A stretch of DNA of 45,104 nt from Anaerolineae bacterium (GCA_022843745.1 JALHNB010000051.1:5571-50674); one strand, 5' to 3'. Positions 22,901-31,533 are shown, numbered from the stretch's first letter. The notes: a model not told the origin generated them from the letters alone. Numbers and translations are program-made.

Positions 22901-24490
22901 ATGCGCAAACAAATCTGGCAATCTGGCTGGCGAATTGGCTTCGTAGGGGGTCTGTTTTCGATTCTGATCCTCATCATCCTCAGCCGAACCGCCCCACAGG
23001 ATCAAGTGGACTGGCTGAAGTTACCCACACAAACGCCTGAAGGAACTGCGATCATTCCAGCCACGCCGACACCGGATTACACGGATGCCCCGACTCTGGA
23101 ATTCACCGCGACCTCACAGGCGCCTATTACATTATCTCCGCAGGCACTTACGCCCGACATTACGGCGACCCCACAGGCGCTTACGCCACAAATGACAACG
23201 ACCCCGCAGCAGCCCGCCACTGAGATTTTGCCAACGCTGATTCCTCAGCCGGGGATCGTGTCCCCGTCCAACTCGCTGGTGCTGGCGCATTATATGACGT
23301 GGTACAAGACGCGGGCGGTGAGCGACAGTTGGCAGCATTGGCGTTGGGATATCGACGGGGACGGCGGGCAGGACCCGGATGACCGCATACCGGATCGTTT
23401 CATCGCGGATGGTCGGCGCGAAATTGCCTCGGCGCATTATCCGGTGATCGGGCCGTATGATTCAAGCGATCAGGCCGTTATCGAATATCAACTGGCGTTG
23501 GCCTGGGCATCGGGAATCGATGGTTTCGTGGCAGATTGGTACGGGCCGCAGGATGAGGGCGGCGTTGACCGGGCATTCCGGCTGACATTTGATACCATGC
23601 GCCGCTGGCATGAGCAATATGGGATACGCTTCTGGATGGCAATCACCTACGAGGAGCAAAGCCTGACTTTTAACCAGCTACCGCCGGCGGAACGTGAACA
23701 AAAGCTGACGAGTGATCTGCAATATATTCTGGACGAATATGCATCTCAGCCGGGAGCGCTGTCCTACAATGGTGTACCGCTGATTTTCTATTTTCAGATG
23801 TGGGTGGATGGCAAACCCGGCCTGCTTGCGCCGGAACAACTTGCTCGTGTGCGCGGTCTGCTGCCGCCCTTTCACCTGCTGTATATGGGCGCGGAAACCG
23901 ACTTTCTCGGAGTTAGCGACGGGTTTTATTCGTGGGTCAGCGGCGCGAATGCCGACCCGGAAGATTGGGGCAGCGATTACGTGAATTGGGTCTATCCAGA
24001 GATGGACTACCAGACCGAGCAGCACAACCTCGACATCAATATCGGCGGGGTATGGGCAGGCTTTAACGACAGCGGCGTGAACGGCTGGGGAAACACACCG
24101 CGCTACATTGACCCGCAAGGGGGTTCGGTCTACCAGCAGACCTGGAATCATGCGCTGGAAGCCAAAATCAATCAGAAATCCAGTTACCCGTCATGGTTGC
24201 AGATCATCACCTGGAACGACTGGAATGAAGGGACTGAAATCGAACCCAGTGTGGAGTATGGGCAAAGCTACCTGCTGGATACGCAGCATTACGTCGCGCA
24301 ATATTCGGGACGGGTTATGCCCAGTACCGCGCTAAGAATACCGATGATTATTTTTCAGGCGCGGCAGTCACAGCCCGGCGCAGCCACCGAAGCCGTCATC
24401 CAACAGGTCTATCCGTTGTTTTTTGCCGGGTATTTTGACGAAGCGTTACAAATTTTGAAGGCCGCCGGGTTTACCGACGGTCAGGAGTAG
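22901..24490 (+). CDS. Membrane-anchored GH99-like glycosidase
   Basis: 529 residues. A basic start and one TM/signal anchor (GWRIGFVGGLFSILILIIL) lead to a long Thr/Pro linker with a repeated unit (QALTPDITATPQALTP, about 60-115). The catalytic barrel resembles the GH99/GH71-like domain: SLVLAHYMTWYKT, EYQLALAWASGIDGFVADWY, FWMAITYEEQ, and the terminal WNDWNEGTEIEPS with its paired acids. It should act outside the cell on a mannan- or glucan-like polymer. The start may also be TTG at 22889; ATG at 22901 is preferred. The GGDEF-like gene follows 5 bases after the stop, in the same operon. Confidence 0.8.
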   Translation: MRKQIWQSGWRIGFVGGLFSILILIILSRTAPQDQVDWLKLPTQTPEGTAIIPATPTPDYTDAPTLEFTATSQAPITLSPQALTPDITATPQALTPQMTTTPQQPATEILPTLIPQPGIVSPSNSLVLAHYMTWYKTRAVSDSWQHWRWDIDGDGGQDPDDRIPDRFIADGRREIASAHYPVIGPYDSSDQAVIEYQLALAWASGIDGFVADWYGPQDEGGVDRAFRLTFDTMRRWHEQYGIRFWMAITYEEQSLTFNQLPPAEREQKLTSDLQYILDEYASQPGALSYNGVPLIFYFQMWVDGKPGLLAPEQLARVRGLLPPFHLLYMGAETDFLGVSDGFYSWVSGANADPEDWGSDYVNWVYPEMDYQTEQHNLDINIGGVWAGFNDSGVNGWGNTPRYIDPQGGSVYQQTWNHALEAKINQKSSYPSWLQIITWNDWNEGTEIEPSVEYGQSYLLDTQHYVAQYSGRVMPSTALRIPMIIFQARQSQPGAATEAVIQQVYPLFFAGYFDEALQILKAAGFTDGQE

Positions 24491-24495
24491 TGGTC

Positions 24496-25420
24496 ATGAG
24501 AACACCTAAAAAGCTGGATAATGTCGTGCTGATCGGGCTTTTGCTCTCGGCTTTTTCGTTTATTTTCGGCCCCTGGCTCGGCAGTCAATCCGGCCTGAAA
24601 ATTATGCTCGACTTGGGGGCATTTTTGACTGAGAGCCGACCAGCTCAGGATGCTGCCCGTCAGCAGAGCATTTTTGCGCTGCTGTTGATTCTGGCGCTGC
24701 TTCTGGTGGCGCAGGTCAGCATTTTTGTGGCGCAGGTCTATTCAAAAGAGCCGCGCAGACAGGTGATGCTGCCGATTGTGTCACTTGTGGTGCTGGGCAT
24801 CGTGACCAGTCTGTATATCGGCTATCACGCGCACACGCTGGGAGTCATTCTGACGGGCGCGGGCTGCATCCTCGTCATTCTGGCAAGTCTGCTGACGCGC
24901 TTCCCGCATAAGCAAGCCGCCGCTGCCTCACCGACCAACGCCGACACAGACCCGATGGGTACTTTTCAGCGCAATGTTGCCCGCGAGTTTCACCAATGCA
25001 AACAAAGCCAACGATCATTTTCGCTGGGAATTATCGGCATCAACGGATTCGACAGCTATACGGAAGTATTTGGGAATAAAGCGGCGAAGATATTGACGGA
25101 CAGCCTGGTCGAGGAATAAAGCGGCGAAGATATTGACGGACAGCCTGGTCGAATACACGCGCAGCGCGGGCGAAGTGAGCAATGTGGTCGCGTTTTCGGT
25201 GGGCGCGGTGATGGTTTCAGTCCCCGACGCAAATCACGCTGGCATGGAAGCGCTGTTCATGAAAATCAAGCAGAAAATGCAGTCGCACGGGTTTGAAGGT
25301 GAAATGCTCATGCCAGACGGCGCGATCTCGCTGAAAAGCTGTGCGTCAATCTACCCGGACGAAGGCAATGACATCCTCTCGCTCACAGAAGGCGTTCTGT
25401 CGAGTTACAGTATGTTGTGA
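24496..25420 (+). pseudogene. Membrane protein with degenerate GGDEF-like domain, broken by 40-bp duplication
   Basis: The 5' part (24496-25119) encodes four TM helices (VVLIGLLLSAFSFIFGPWL; QSIFALLLILALLLVAQ; VMLPIVSLVVLGIVTSLYIG; LGVILTGAGCILVILASLL). It then enters a cyclase-like domain (FQRNVAREFHQCKQ, FSLGIIGINGFDSYTEVFG) and stops at EE. Bases 25074-25113 are repeated exactly at 25114-25152, which shifts the frame. Deleting one copy joins ILTDSLVE to YTRSAGEVSNVVAFSVGAVM and gives a full domain to 25420. Even then the GGDEF signature is absent (FSVGAVMV in its place), so it would be non-catalytic. It is coupled to the GH99-like gene upstream; GGAG precedes the ATG. Confidence 0.75.
25074..25152. 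repeat. Exact 40-bp tandem duplication in the GGDEF-like gene
   Basis: Unit GAATAAAGCGGCGAAGATAT plus 20 more bases, first copy 25074-25113, second 25114-25152 (39 of 40 bases present, no mismatch). Forty is not a multiple of three, so the copy number decides whether the gene is in frame. Confidence 0.9.
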
Positions 25421-25429
25421 GGAAATCGC

Positions 25430-25460
25430 TTGACTTAAAGTTGACTTGAAGTGGTACATT
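25430..25460 (+). promoter_or_regulatory. MerR-type promoter (19-bp spacer) for the DinB gene
   Basis: TTGACT at 25430-25435, 19 bases, TACATT at 25455-25460. The spacer carries the dyad ACTTAAAGTT then GACTTGAAGT (8 of 10 matching), centred between the boxes. The start codon is at 25498 behind AAGGAG. The pattern matches that of the GyrI-like gene (AAGTTGACT-GAAG in both), suggesting a shared regulator. Confidence 0.65.
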
Positions 25461-25497
25461 TGAGCGAAACAGATGTTCACACAAGGAGTCTCATTTC

Positions 25498-25980
25498 ATG
25501 TCTATCATCGACCCACAAACGCTTATCAGCATGATCGGGGTGAACAGCCGAGTGATTACGCAGCAAACGAATGGCCTGACGCACGAGGACAGCCTGCTGC
25601 AACTGCCGTTTCGTGGCAACTGTATGAATTGGGTGCTGGGGCATATGGTCGAGCATCGCGACAAGATGCTGAGAATTCTGGGCGAAACGCCGCAGTGGAA
25701 CGCTGACCAGGCCGCCCGCTATGCGCCGCGATCTGAGCCGATTCTGCCGGACTCGGAGGCAGAGCGCATCGAAAATCTCTTGCGCGATTTGCAGGCCGCA
25801 CAGGAGCGTATCGTTGCCACATTGGGCAGTGCAACGCCGGAATCGCTGGCGAAGGTAACGGATGGCGAGGAGCAGACGGATGGCGAACGGCTTCACTTCC
25901 TGCTGTGGCACGAAACCTATCACCTGGGGCAAACGGAAATTCTGCGCCAGCTTGCCGGGACGAATGACAAGGTGATTTAG
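25498..25980 (+). CDS. DinB-family four-helix protein
   Basis: 160 residues. NWVLGHMVEHRDKML and LLWHETYHLGQTEILRQL hold the three metal-binding histidines of DinB/YfiT proteins, on a four-helix bundle. These proteins are often induced by DNA damage or toxic compounds and may act as thiol-dependent transferases. ACAAGGAG precedes the ATG by about 9 bases. It is driven by the MerR-type promoter at 25430-25460. It ends before a family A hairpin shared with a convergent gene. Confidence 0.85.
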   Translation: MSIIDPQTLISMIGVNSRVITQQTNGLTHEDSLLQLPFRGNCMNWVLGHMVEHRDKMLRILGETPQWNADQAARYAPRSEPILPDSEAERIENLLRDLQAAQERIVATLGSATPESLAKVTDGEEQTDGERLHFLLWHETYHLGQTEILRQLAGTNDKVI

Positions 25981-26000
25981 CCGCTGAAATCGCTTCAAAA

Positions 26001-26022
26001 GGGCGCACGGCTGTGCGCCCCT
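26001..26022. repeat. Family A palindrome between convergent genes
   Basis: GGGCGCACGGCTGTGCGCCC, with CT following, lies between the DinB stop (25980) and the stop of the minus-strand membrane protein (26054). It could act as a two-way terminator. Confidence 0.65.
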
Positions 26023-26053
26023 GCGGGAAATCACTCGCTTAGAGCATAGGCCG

Positions 26054-26809
26054 TCAAGACGCCAGCGACGCCAGACGACCATCCTGCCGCTGAGTCACCA
26101 TCAGTTGAGGTTCACGTGCGAACAAGCTGCGCAGCGTATAAATATGCATCAGCAGCGCCAGCGGCACCCCAAAAGCCGGGATCAGCACCAATGGGAAGTC
26201 TACGATAATATCGGAATGAACCGTCACAGGGATTAGCCCCAATGGGCCGGACGCGGTGAGGTTGCCGAGCGCGACAGCCAGGATGAGATCAGCCATACCC
26301 AACAGATTCCAGACCACCGCCAGCCCCCGCGCGCCGGGTTTTCCTGTTGCAACGCGATAGGCCACGAAGGGCGCAGCCAGCCCGACGAGAATGTCGCCGA
26401 TCCCGGCAGGCAGCGCGAACTCGCCGGGGAGTTGACCGCTCAGATAGAGAACCACAAACACCGCGCCAACCACGCGGAATATTTGCACATTGATGAGCCA
26501 CACTATCGAGTACCCCGATAAAGTGCGGCGGTAGGCCGGGATCAACAGCGCGGCGACGCCGATCAACAGCGGCACGGCGATGTAGGCTATGTTTGGCATC
26601 AGCTTCAGTGCAGGGATTAACGGCGGCGTCTCCAGGCGGAAAAACCCGCCCGTTCCCAATACCACCGCCAACGTCAGCCAGATCACCAGGTAAATTCCCA
26701 GGGGCCGCCTCATACGGGTGGCATTCATCAATACGACGAAGGGGAGCGCGACAATGGTTGCGACAATCGAGAACGTAAGCAAAAACGGAATTTCAAGATC
26801 AGGTGTCAT
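26054..26809 (-). CDS. Seven-TM membrane protein under MarR control
   Basis: 251 residues with about seven hydrophobic helices (IPFLLTFSIVATIVALPFVV; IYLVIWLTLAVVLGTGGFF; YIAVPLLIGVAALLIPAY; IFRVVGAVFVVLYLSG; GIGDILVGLAAPFVAYRVA; GLAVVWNLLGMADLILAVAL; LVLIPAFGVPLALLMHIYTL). The family is conserved but I know no function. GGAG lies 6 bases before ATG 26809 (a TTG at 26821 is in frame). It follows the MarR gene, and a MarR-like palindrome sits in its promoter, so it is likely the regulated partner; export of a toxic compound is a guess. Confidence 0.75.
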   Translation of the reverse strand: MTPDLEIPFLLTFSIVATIVALPFVVLMNATRMRRPLGIYLVIWLTLAVVLGTGGFFRLETPPLIPALKLMPNIAYIAVPLLIGVAALLIPAYRRTLSGYSIVWLINVQIFRVVGAVFVVLYLSGQLPGEFALPAGIGDILVGLAAPFVAYRVATGKPGARGLAVVWNLLGMADLILAVALGNLTASGPLGLIPVTVHSDIIVDFPLVLIPAFGVPLALLMHIYTLRSLFAREPQLMVTQRQDGRLASLAS

Positions 26810-26842
26810 CGGTGTCTCCAATACGATTCAGTGAACGAAAAA

Positions 26843-26860
26843 TATATGTATATACATGCA
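26843..26860 (-). promoter_or_regulatory. MarR-type operator in the promoter of the seven-TM gene
   Basis: The core ATGTATATACAT (26846-26857) matches the centre of the larger palindrome at 27355-27376. On the minus strand TTGGTC, 17 bases, TATATT forms a plausible promoter with the palindrome inside its spacer. Confidence 0.6.
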
Positions 26861-26895
26861 ATTGACCAAAATTTATTACCCTGGCAGGCAATTCC

Positions 26896-27339
26896 TTACC
26901 CGCGCTGAGTGACCGAAATCGCTTTTTCCAGCAGTTCCAGCAGACGATCGGCATCCGCCTGCCCCAGGCCGCTCACCATCTGGCCCTGCGCCTCCTGCCA
27001 AAGGCCGAAAGCCTCGGCAACAACCTGATCGCCGGACTCGGTAAGCGTGACGAGGCGCGTGCGTTTATCTGTCCCCACAGCGCTCGTAACCCAGCCTTTC
27101 GCCTTAAGCAAATGGATGCTGCGCGTCACCGTCGTTTGATCCATCAGGAGCGCGTCGGTCAGGTCGGTGATGGTCGGCTGCCCGATCATAGAAATCGTCA
27201 CCAGCAGGGTAAACTGCGTTTTTTCGACCCCGGCTGGCAGCAAAACCTCGCTGTAAAACTGGGTGACGGCGCGGCAGGCTTTGCGGAGATTAGCGCTGAT
27301 GCAGAACCAGGTCTGCGTGTATTCGGGCTTCTGTATCAA
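26896..27339 (-). CDS. MarR-family transcriptional regulator
   Basis: About 147 residues from a TTG start at 27339. Segment QFTLLVTISMIGQPTITDLT, then DALLMDQTTVTRSIHLLKAK, then GWVTSAVGTDKRTRLVTLT is a complete winged helix (recognition helix DQTTVTRSIHLL; wing DKRTRLV). The flanking helices form the dimer. The frame is open to 27405, but that extension crosses a perfect operator palindrome, so TTG at 27339 behind AGTAGG is chosen; the start is the least certain part. It should repress its own gene and the membrane protein downstream. Confidence 0.85.
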   Translation of the reverse strand: MIQKPEYTQTWFCISANLRKACRAVTQFYSEVLLPAGVEKTQFTLLVTISMIGQPTITDLTDALLMDQTTVTRSIHLLKAKGWVTSAVGTDKRTRLVTLTESGDQVVAEAFGLWQEAQGQMVSGLGQADADRLLELLEKAISVTQRG

Positions 27340-27354
27340 TATTTGCCTACTCGC

Positions 27355-27376
27355 TTTACATGTATATACATGTAAA
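27355..27376. promoter_or_regulatory. Perfect 22-base palindromic operator of the MarR gene
   Basis: TTTACATGTAT followed directly by its reverse complement ATACATGTAAA, 16 bases upstream of the proposed TTG start. The core recurs before the seven-TM gene (26846-26857), defining a two-site regulon. Confidence 0.75.
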
Positions 27377-27456
27377 AGGATATTCGAATTTTCCAGCAAT
27401 GTCAAGCTTTCAGGCGATAGTTCTCAATATGCGGAGAACCAAGCCAGAAAATCAGC

Positions 27457-27954
27457 CTAAACCTCACTGACGAACACGTAGACGGTAAAGCGATTGGGGT
27501 TGCTTTTGTCGATGATGTACCAGGCCGAGTCTGGGCCGCTGTAATCATCGTTAGGGCCAAGCCTGGATCGGTAGGCGGTCAGAAAACGATCGCCCTGCTC
27601 TGGCTGCCACCATCCAGGGCGTGATGCCGATGCGATCCGTTCCATCGGCGTTGAATCGCGGATGGCGTTCCAGAAAACACTCAGGGGGTCGTCAGTTCGG
27701 CGGCTTGGCTGGAAGGCGGGGTCGGAAAGAAAATCATCCAACTCCTCCGGCGCGATGTCAAAGCGCACGTAGGCATCAAATCCATCGATCAGATGGGGTT
27801 GAACATCGACCTGGACATTGGCGGCGCTGGTGGGCAGCGAAATTCCGAGCAGGCGCGATGGATTCGTTTCTGTCTGCCGGAACAGGAAATAACCAGTGAA
27901 GCCTATCACGGCAAACATGAGCATGATCGTTACCGCTACCAACTGTTTTGGCAT
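27457..27954 (-). CDS. Single-pass membrane-anchored hypothetical protein
   Basis: 165 residues. One N-terminal TM (LVAVTIMLMFAVIGFTGYFLF) places the rest outside. The soluble part (VQVDVQPHLIDGFDAYVRFD, then FDIAPEELDDFLSDPAF, ending AWYIIDKSNPNRFTVYVFV) is a compact alpha/beta domain also seen in unnamed proteins of Gram-positive-like and Chloroflexota genomes. AGGGGA precedes the ATG by about 9 bases. No function proposed. Confidence 0.65.
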   Translation of the reverse strand: MPKQLVAVTIMLMFAVIGFTGYFLFRQTETNPSRLLGISLPTSAANVQVDVQPHLIDGFDAYVRFDIAPEELDDFLSDPAFQPSRRTDDPLSVFWNAIRDSTPMERIASASRPGWWQPEQGDRFLTAYRSRLGPNDDYSGPDSAWYIIDKSNPNRFTVYVFVSEV

Positions 27955-28162
27955 GATCGCGATTCCCCTAATGTAATCCTCATAATCAGTGTAACAAATA
28001 ATATTAAACTTGGCTACCAGCCAAAAGTATGAAATCCTACAGCTACTTGTCCTGGATTTTGGCGGTTTTGCGGAAGTTGGCTCACCCTCTTGCTTTTTTT
28101 TCCAAAACTATGTTATCCTCTACGAAGTTATTCGATTCAGAGTAGAAAGGCGCATCCACCCA

Positions 28163-28228
28163 ATGAAAGTTACCACAATTGAAAATATGACAATTACCGA
28201 GGGTGTCGAGCGCCTCTGGATTCTCTGA
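28163..28228 (+). other. 21-codon ORF in a 530-base gene-poor region
   Basis: ATG at 28163 gives MKVTTIENMTITEGVERLWI plus one residue, then TGA. A promoter-like TTGCTT, 17 bases, TATCCT lies at 28091-28119. The peptide looks like the first strand of a longer protein, so this may be a truncated gene rather than a functional peptide. The rest of 27955-28488 holds only the inverted-repeat element at 28321-28458. Confidence 0.3.
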
Positions 28229-28320
28229 ACCTCTACTTTTTACTGTTCTGAAAATCCTCAGTTGCCTCGTCATGGTCACGGATTGCCGAGTGACCGCACC
28301 ATCTTTTTCAGCTTATCGCT

Positions 28321-28458
28321 GTTAGTCGTTAGCTCTTAGCCAATGCCAATTCGCCGTACCTGACGTGTCGAGGCTCGATTGACGCTTGCGGATCATGGGT
28401 CGAATATGGATTGCCATGCTGACCAGCTAACAGCTATCGACTAAAAGCTAACGACTAA
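28321..28458. repeat. Element with inverted TTAGTCGTTAGC ends
   Basis: TTAGTCGTTAGCTCTTAG (28322-28339) and CTAAAAGCTAACGACTAA (28441-28458) are inverted copies, 17 of 18 matching, about 100 bases apart. A further GCTAACAGCTATCGA piece precedes the right copy. No coding content; a MITE-like remnant is likely. Confidence 0.55.
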
Positions 28459-28488
28459 TCGCTTTTCAAAAACTGAGGAAACAACACC

Positions 28489-29730
28489 TTGAATTTTCGC
28501 AAGTGGGACGCATATCGCGTCTATGTAGTTCGTACCGCGCTGGACGCACTGGCGGGGAGTATCATCTGGACGACAATGATGGTCTTTCAGATACAGGTCG
28601 TTCACATGACGGCGCTTGAATTGGTGCTGGCGGGGACGATCATGGAAGCATCTATTTTCATCTTTGAGATTCCGACAGGCGTGGTCGCGGATGTTTTTAG
28701 CCGCCGCCTCTCCATCATCATCGGTTTCGCGCTCATCGGCATGGCCTATCTGCTGATAGGGTTTATACCCGTTGTCGGCGTCGTTCTGGGCGCACAAGTG
28801 CTGTGGGGGCTGGGTTACACCTTCACCAGCGGCGCGTCGGATGCCTGGATCGTGGACGAAGTTGGCGAGGAACGCACAGGCGAAGTCTTCCTGCGCGGTT
28901 CGCAAATCTACCGTATGCTCGGCATACCGGGCATCATTATCAGCGTGATTCTGGCATCCATTGACCTGCGCCTGCCTGTGCTGGTTGGCGCGTCGCTCTA
29001 CGTGACGATGACCATTTTCATGATTCTCTTTATGCCGGAAACGGGCTTCAAACCCACTCCGCGCGAAGACCGCAGCACCTTTCGCCATATGATCGAGACA
29101 TTCCGTGACGGTGCGCGTGTCATGCGCCGCAGCCCGACTCTGCTCTCGATCATGGCGATTGGCCTGTTTGTCGGCCTGTACAGCGAGGCCTGGGATCGGC
29201 TGTGGCAGCTTCACCTCATCACCAATTTCAGCCTGCCCTGGTTCACGCCTGTGGTGTGGTTTGGCATCATCGACATCATTTTGATGCTGATCGGGATTGT
29301 CGCCAGCGAAATCCTGCGACGACGGCTGAATATGAACAATCATGTCAGCCTGACACGCGCCTTGTGGTGGATGACGGCTTTCATGGTGGGCGGATTGATC
29401 GTCTATGGTCTGACGCAAAATCTGGTCGTGGCGATTGTCGCGATGATGGTTTTCTCGACCATGCGCGGTCTGACTGGCCCATTGTTCGGCACGTGGTCGA
29501 ATCAGCATATCCCATCGGACGTGCGGGCAACGGTGCTTTCGTTGCAAAGCCAGACGGACGCGATTGGGCAGATGGTTGGCGGGCCGCCGCTGGGCAAAGT
29601 CGGTGAGATTTCGCTGCGGGCGGCTTTCCTGTGCAGCGCCGCGATCCTCTCGCCAACGCTGTACCTGCTGCGCCGCGCGGGTCGGCCTGTGGAAGAGCCA
29701 CAGATCGAAATGGAAGCGGCTGAGGCCTAA
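28489..29730 (+). CDS. MFS transporter
   Basis: 413 residues, about 11-12 TM helices. The loop 2-3 motif of the superfamily is seen as GVVADVFSRRLSIIIG (DRxGRR-like), and the central cytosolic loop (PREDRSTFRHMIETFRDGAR) splits two six-helix halves. The start is TTG, with GAGGA 9 bases before it; no ATG fits. Substrate unknown; the absence of a long periplasmic loop and the sequence type (FEIPTGVVAD, SGASDAWIVDE) fit drug-type or unknown exporters. Convergent with the alpha/beta hydrolase gene, with a family A palindrome between them. Confidence 0.85.
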   Translation: MNFRKWDAYRVYVVRTALDALAGSIIWTTMMVFQIQVVHMTALELVLAGTIMEASIFIFEIPTGVVADVFSRRLSIIIGFALIGMAYLLIGFIPVVGVVLGAQVLWGLGYTFTSGASDAWIVDEVGEERTGEVFLRGSQIYRMLGIPGIIISVILASIDLRLPVLVGASLYVTMTIFMILFMPETGFKPTPREDRSTFRHMIETFRDGARVMRRSPTLLSIMAIGLFVGLYSEAWDRLWQLHLITNFSLPWFTPVVWFGIIDIILMLIGIVASEILRRRLNMNNHVSLTRALWWMTAFMVGGLIVYGLTQNLVVAIVAMMVFSTMRGLTGPLFGTWSNQHIPSDVRATVLSLQSQTDAIGQMVGGPPLGKVGEISLRAAFLCSAAILSPTLYLLRRAGRPVEEPQIEMEAAEA

Positions 29731-29742
29731 TCTCCGGATATT

Positions 29743-29773
29743 TGTAGGGGCGATCCCGGCGGCCGCCCTTACA
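29743..29773. repeat. Family A-like palindrome between convergent genes
   Basis: TGTAGGGGCGATCCCGG, then CGGCCGCCCTTACA, forms a hairpin between the MFS stop and the hydrolase stop; its right arm includes the hydrolase TAA (29771-29769). Confidence 0.6.
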
Positions 29774-30713
29774 TCGCCGTCACCTCGCTCACAAGCGCGT
29801 CAATCGCGGCGCGGATTTCCGGAATATGTGTGCCGATCACCAGATGCGAACCGCCTTCGAATGTGATCAGGTGCGCGTTGGGGATTAATTTTGCGGCTGC
29901 CTGTGCCGCGCCATAGAGGACTGCGGTATCGCGCGTGCCGTGAATAATCAGCGTCGGTACACCAACCTGTGCCGGAAAATTCCGATCCATCGCGTCGAGT
30001 TCTTCAAAATCGTGGATTGTCCCGTCGCGCCAGTCTCGAATCGGGAACATGCTATCGAAAAGGCCGTCGATCAGCTTCACGGCGGCGGGATTTTGCATCC
30101 TCTCTGGCTCGATTGTTCCGAGGATCGACTTGAGCGCATCGCGCCCAAAATTCAGAATAAGCCACGAGGCATAATCAGATGACCACAGCAGGCGCAGCGC
30201 TGGCAGCATATGCGGTCCGGGGAGATTGGTGAGGACGGATGGTGTCACAGCGGAAAGCATCACGAGAGCGGCGCAGCGCTCTGCGTGGCGAACGGCGAAT
30301 TGCAGCGACGCCAGCCCTCCTGCGGAGATACCAACCACGATGGCGCGTTCGATTCCCAGATGATCGAGCAATGCACGAATGGCATCAGCCAGATTTTCAG
30401 GTGTTTGCCCGGTGCTGAGTGGGGTTCGTCTGTAACCGGGGCGCGATATGGCGACGATCTGGTAACGCGCGGGATCGAGAATATGCGCCATCAATATACC
30501 CTGGTCATAGCCGCCGCCCGCGCCGTGGATGACCAGAACAGGCATCCCCTGCCCCGTCACCTGATATTCCAGCGCCCCGGTGGGTGATTGAAAAATCTGG
30601 CTTCCGGCACGCAGCCGATCAATCGCGATTTTTTTCTCACGTTCGTAGCGCGGATAGGTCGTGACAACGCCGACTCCGGCGAGAACAGCGGCATATTTCA
30701 GCAGGTGGTTCAT
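29769..30713 (-). CDS. Alpha/beta-fold hydrolase with N-terminal membrane anchor
   Basis: 314 residues. A short hydrophobic start (LLKYAAVLAGVGVVTTY) may anchor it. The oxyanion loop is VLVIHGAGGGYDQG, the nucleophile elbow VVGISAGG (Ser about 130), the acid HGTRDTAV and the histidine GGSHLV, in the order of the Abhydrolase_1 family. It cleaves an unknown ester, epoxide or lactone. No clear ribosome-binding site. It lies alone between the MFS gene (convergent) and DUF1801 (65 bases upstream, same strand). Confidence 0.85.
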   Translation of the reverse strand: MNHLLKYAAVLAGVGVVTTYPRYEREKKIAIDRLRAGSQIFQSPTGALEYQVTGQGMPVLVIHGAGGGYDQGILMAHILDPARYQIVAISRPGYRRTPLSTGQTPENLADAIRALLDHLGIERAIVVGISAGGLASLQFAVRHAERCAALVMLSAVTPSVLTNLPGPHMLPALRLLWSSDYASWLILNFGRDALKSILGTIEPERMQNPAAVKLIDGLFDSMFPIRDWRDGTIHDFEELDAMDRNFPAQVGVPTLIIHGTRDTAVLYGAAQAAAKLIPNAHLITFEGGSHLVIGTHIPEIRAAIDALVSEVTAM

Positions 30714-30778
30714 ATTTTCGTGACTTTCAATGATCGAACTTGATGTTTATACAAACGGTTTGATACACTGCCTCAAGA

Positions 30779-31198
30779 CTAACCCGGATGCGTTTTGCGC
30801 GTATGTTCGACGGAGCGCTCCACCATTTGCCGCAAAACCGCCATATCGACATTTTTGAGCGACTTGACATAAAGGCAGGATTTGCCTGTTTTGTGCTTGC
30901 CAAGCTTGCCTAACAGCGAATCGAATTCCTCAAACCCCGCGATGCCATACAGGACCACATTCTCTTTGCGCGGTGAGAAGCCGACCACCAGAAAATCGCC
31001 CTCGCGCCCACTGTCGTACTTATAGTGATACTGGTCGAAGCCGACAATCGCGTCGCCCCACATTTTGGCTGGCGCTCCGGTGACATTTTCCATAAGCTCA
31101 ACCAACGTGAAGCAGTCCTCGCGCTTCTTCTCGTCCTCGACGTTTTCCAGAAATGCCTGCACACTCTGATCGTTGATTTTGGTCTTGTTTTCAGCCAT
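30779..31198 (-). CDS. DUF1801 domain protein
   Basis: 139 residues. VQAFLENVEDEKKREDCFTL, MWGDAIVGFDQYHYKY, VVGFSPRKENVVLYGI and LGKHKTGKSCLYVKSLKNVD follow the DUF1801 pattern, a YdhG/YjbR-like alpha/beta fold of unknown role, possibly iron- or nucleotide-related. CAGGAG lies 9-10 bases before the ATG. Cytosolic. No clear partner. Confidence 0.85.
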   Translation of the reverse strand: MAENKTKINDQSVQAFLENVEDEKKREDCFTLVELMENVTGAPAKMWGDAIVGFDQYHYKYDSGREGDFLVVGFSPRKENVVLYGIAGFEEFDSLLGKLGKHKTGKSCLYVKSLKNVDMAVLRQMVERSVEHTRKTHPG

Positions 31199-31370
31199 GC
31201 TGTCATGCTCCTGAAATTGATACGATTTCGAACTTATTTTCTACCCATGATAACCTGATTTCAGTCAACGCGCACGGGAAAAATTACGCAAACACAGTGA
31301 TCCGCATTTGATTTTGAAATCGCATCATTGATCTGTCTCATAAATAAATCGTTAATCGCGAAACATGTTC

Positions 31371-31395
31371 GTAGGGGCGCAAGGCTTGCGCCCTT
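31371..31395. repeat. Family A palindrome in a gene-poor stretch
   Basis: GTAGGGGCGCAAGGCTTGCG followed by CCCTT. The stretch 31199-31533 has no convincing gene; apart from this hairpin I see nothing in it. Confidence 0.65.
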
Positions 31396-31533
31396 CTGAT
31401 GCGCCACTATCCGGCTAAAATGTTGACGCGCATCCCTGCCCCTATAAACCGCCCCTTGTGCAGAATCAGTGGGAGGGGTTAAATATTCCAGCAATGTTCC
31501 ACGTTGGCAGCGCGATTTTACGGAGACGCTCTA

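Noticed and set aside
24496-25420. Programmed frameshift in the GGDEF-like gene
   Set aside because: An exact 40-bp tandem copy fully accounts for the frame change.
28441-29547. 368-codon open frame on the minus strand
   Set aside because: Antisense to the MFS gene; the translation is almost free of hydrophobic helices and full of His, Asn and Asp, as expected for a shadow of a membrane protein.
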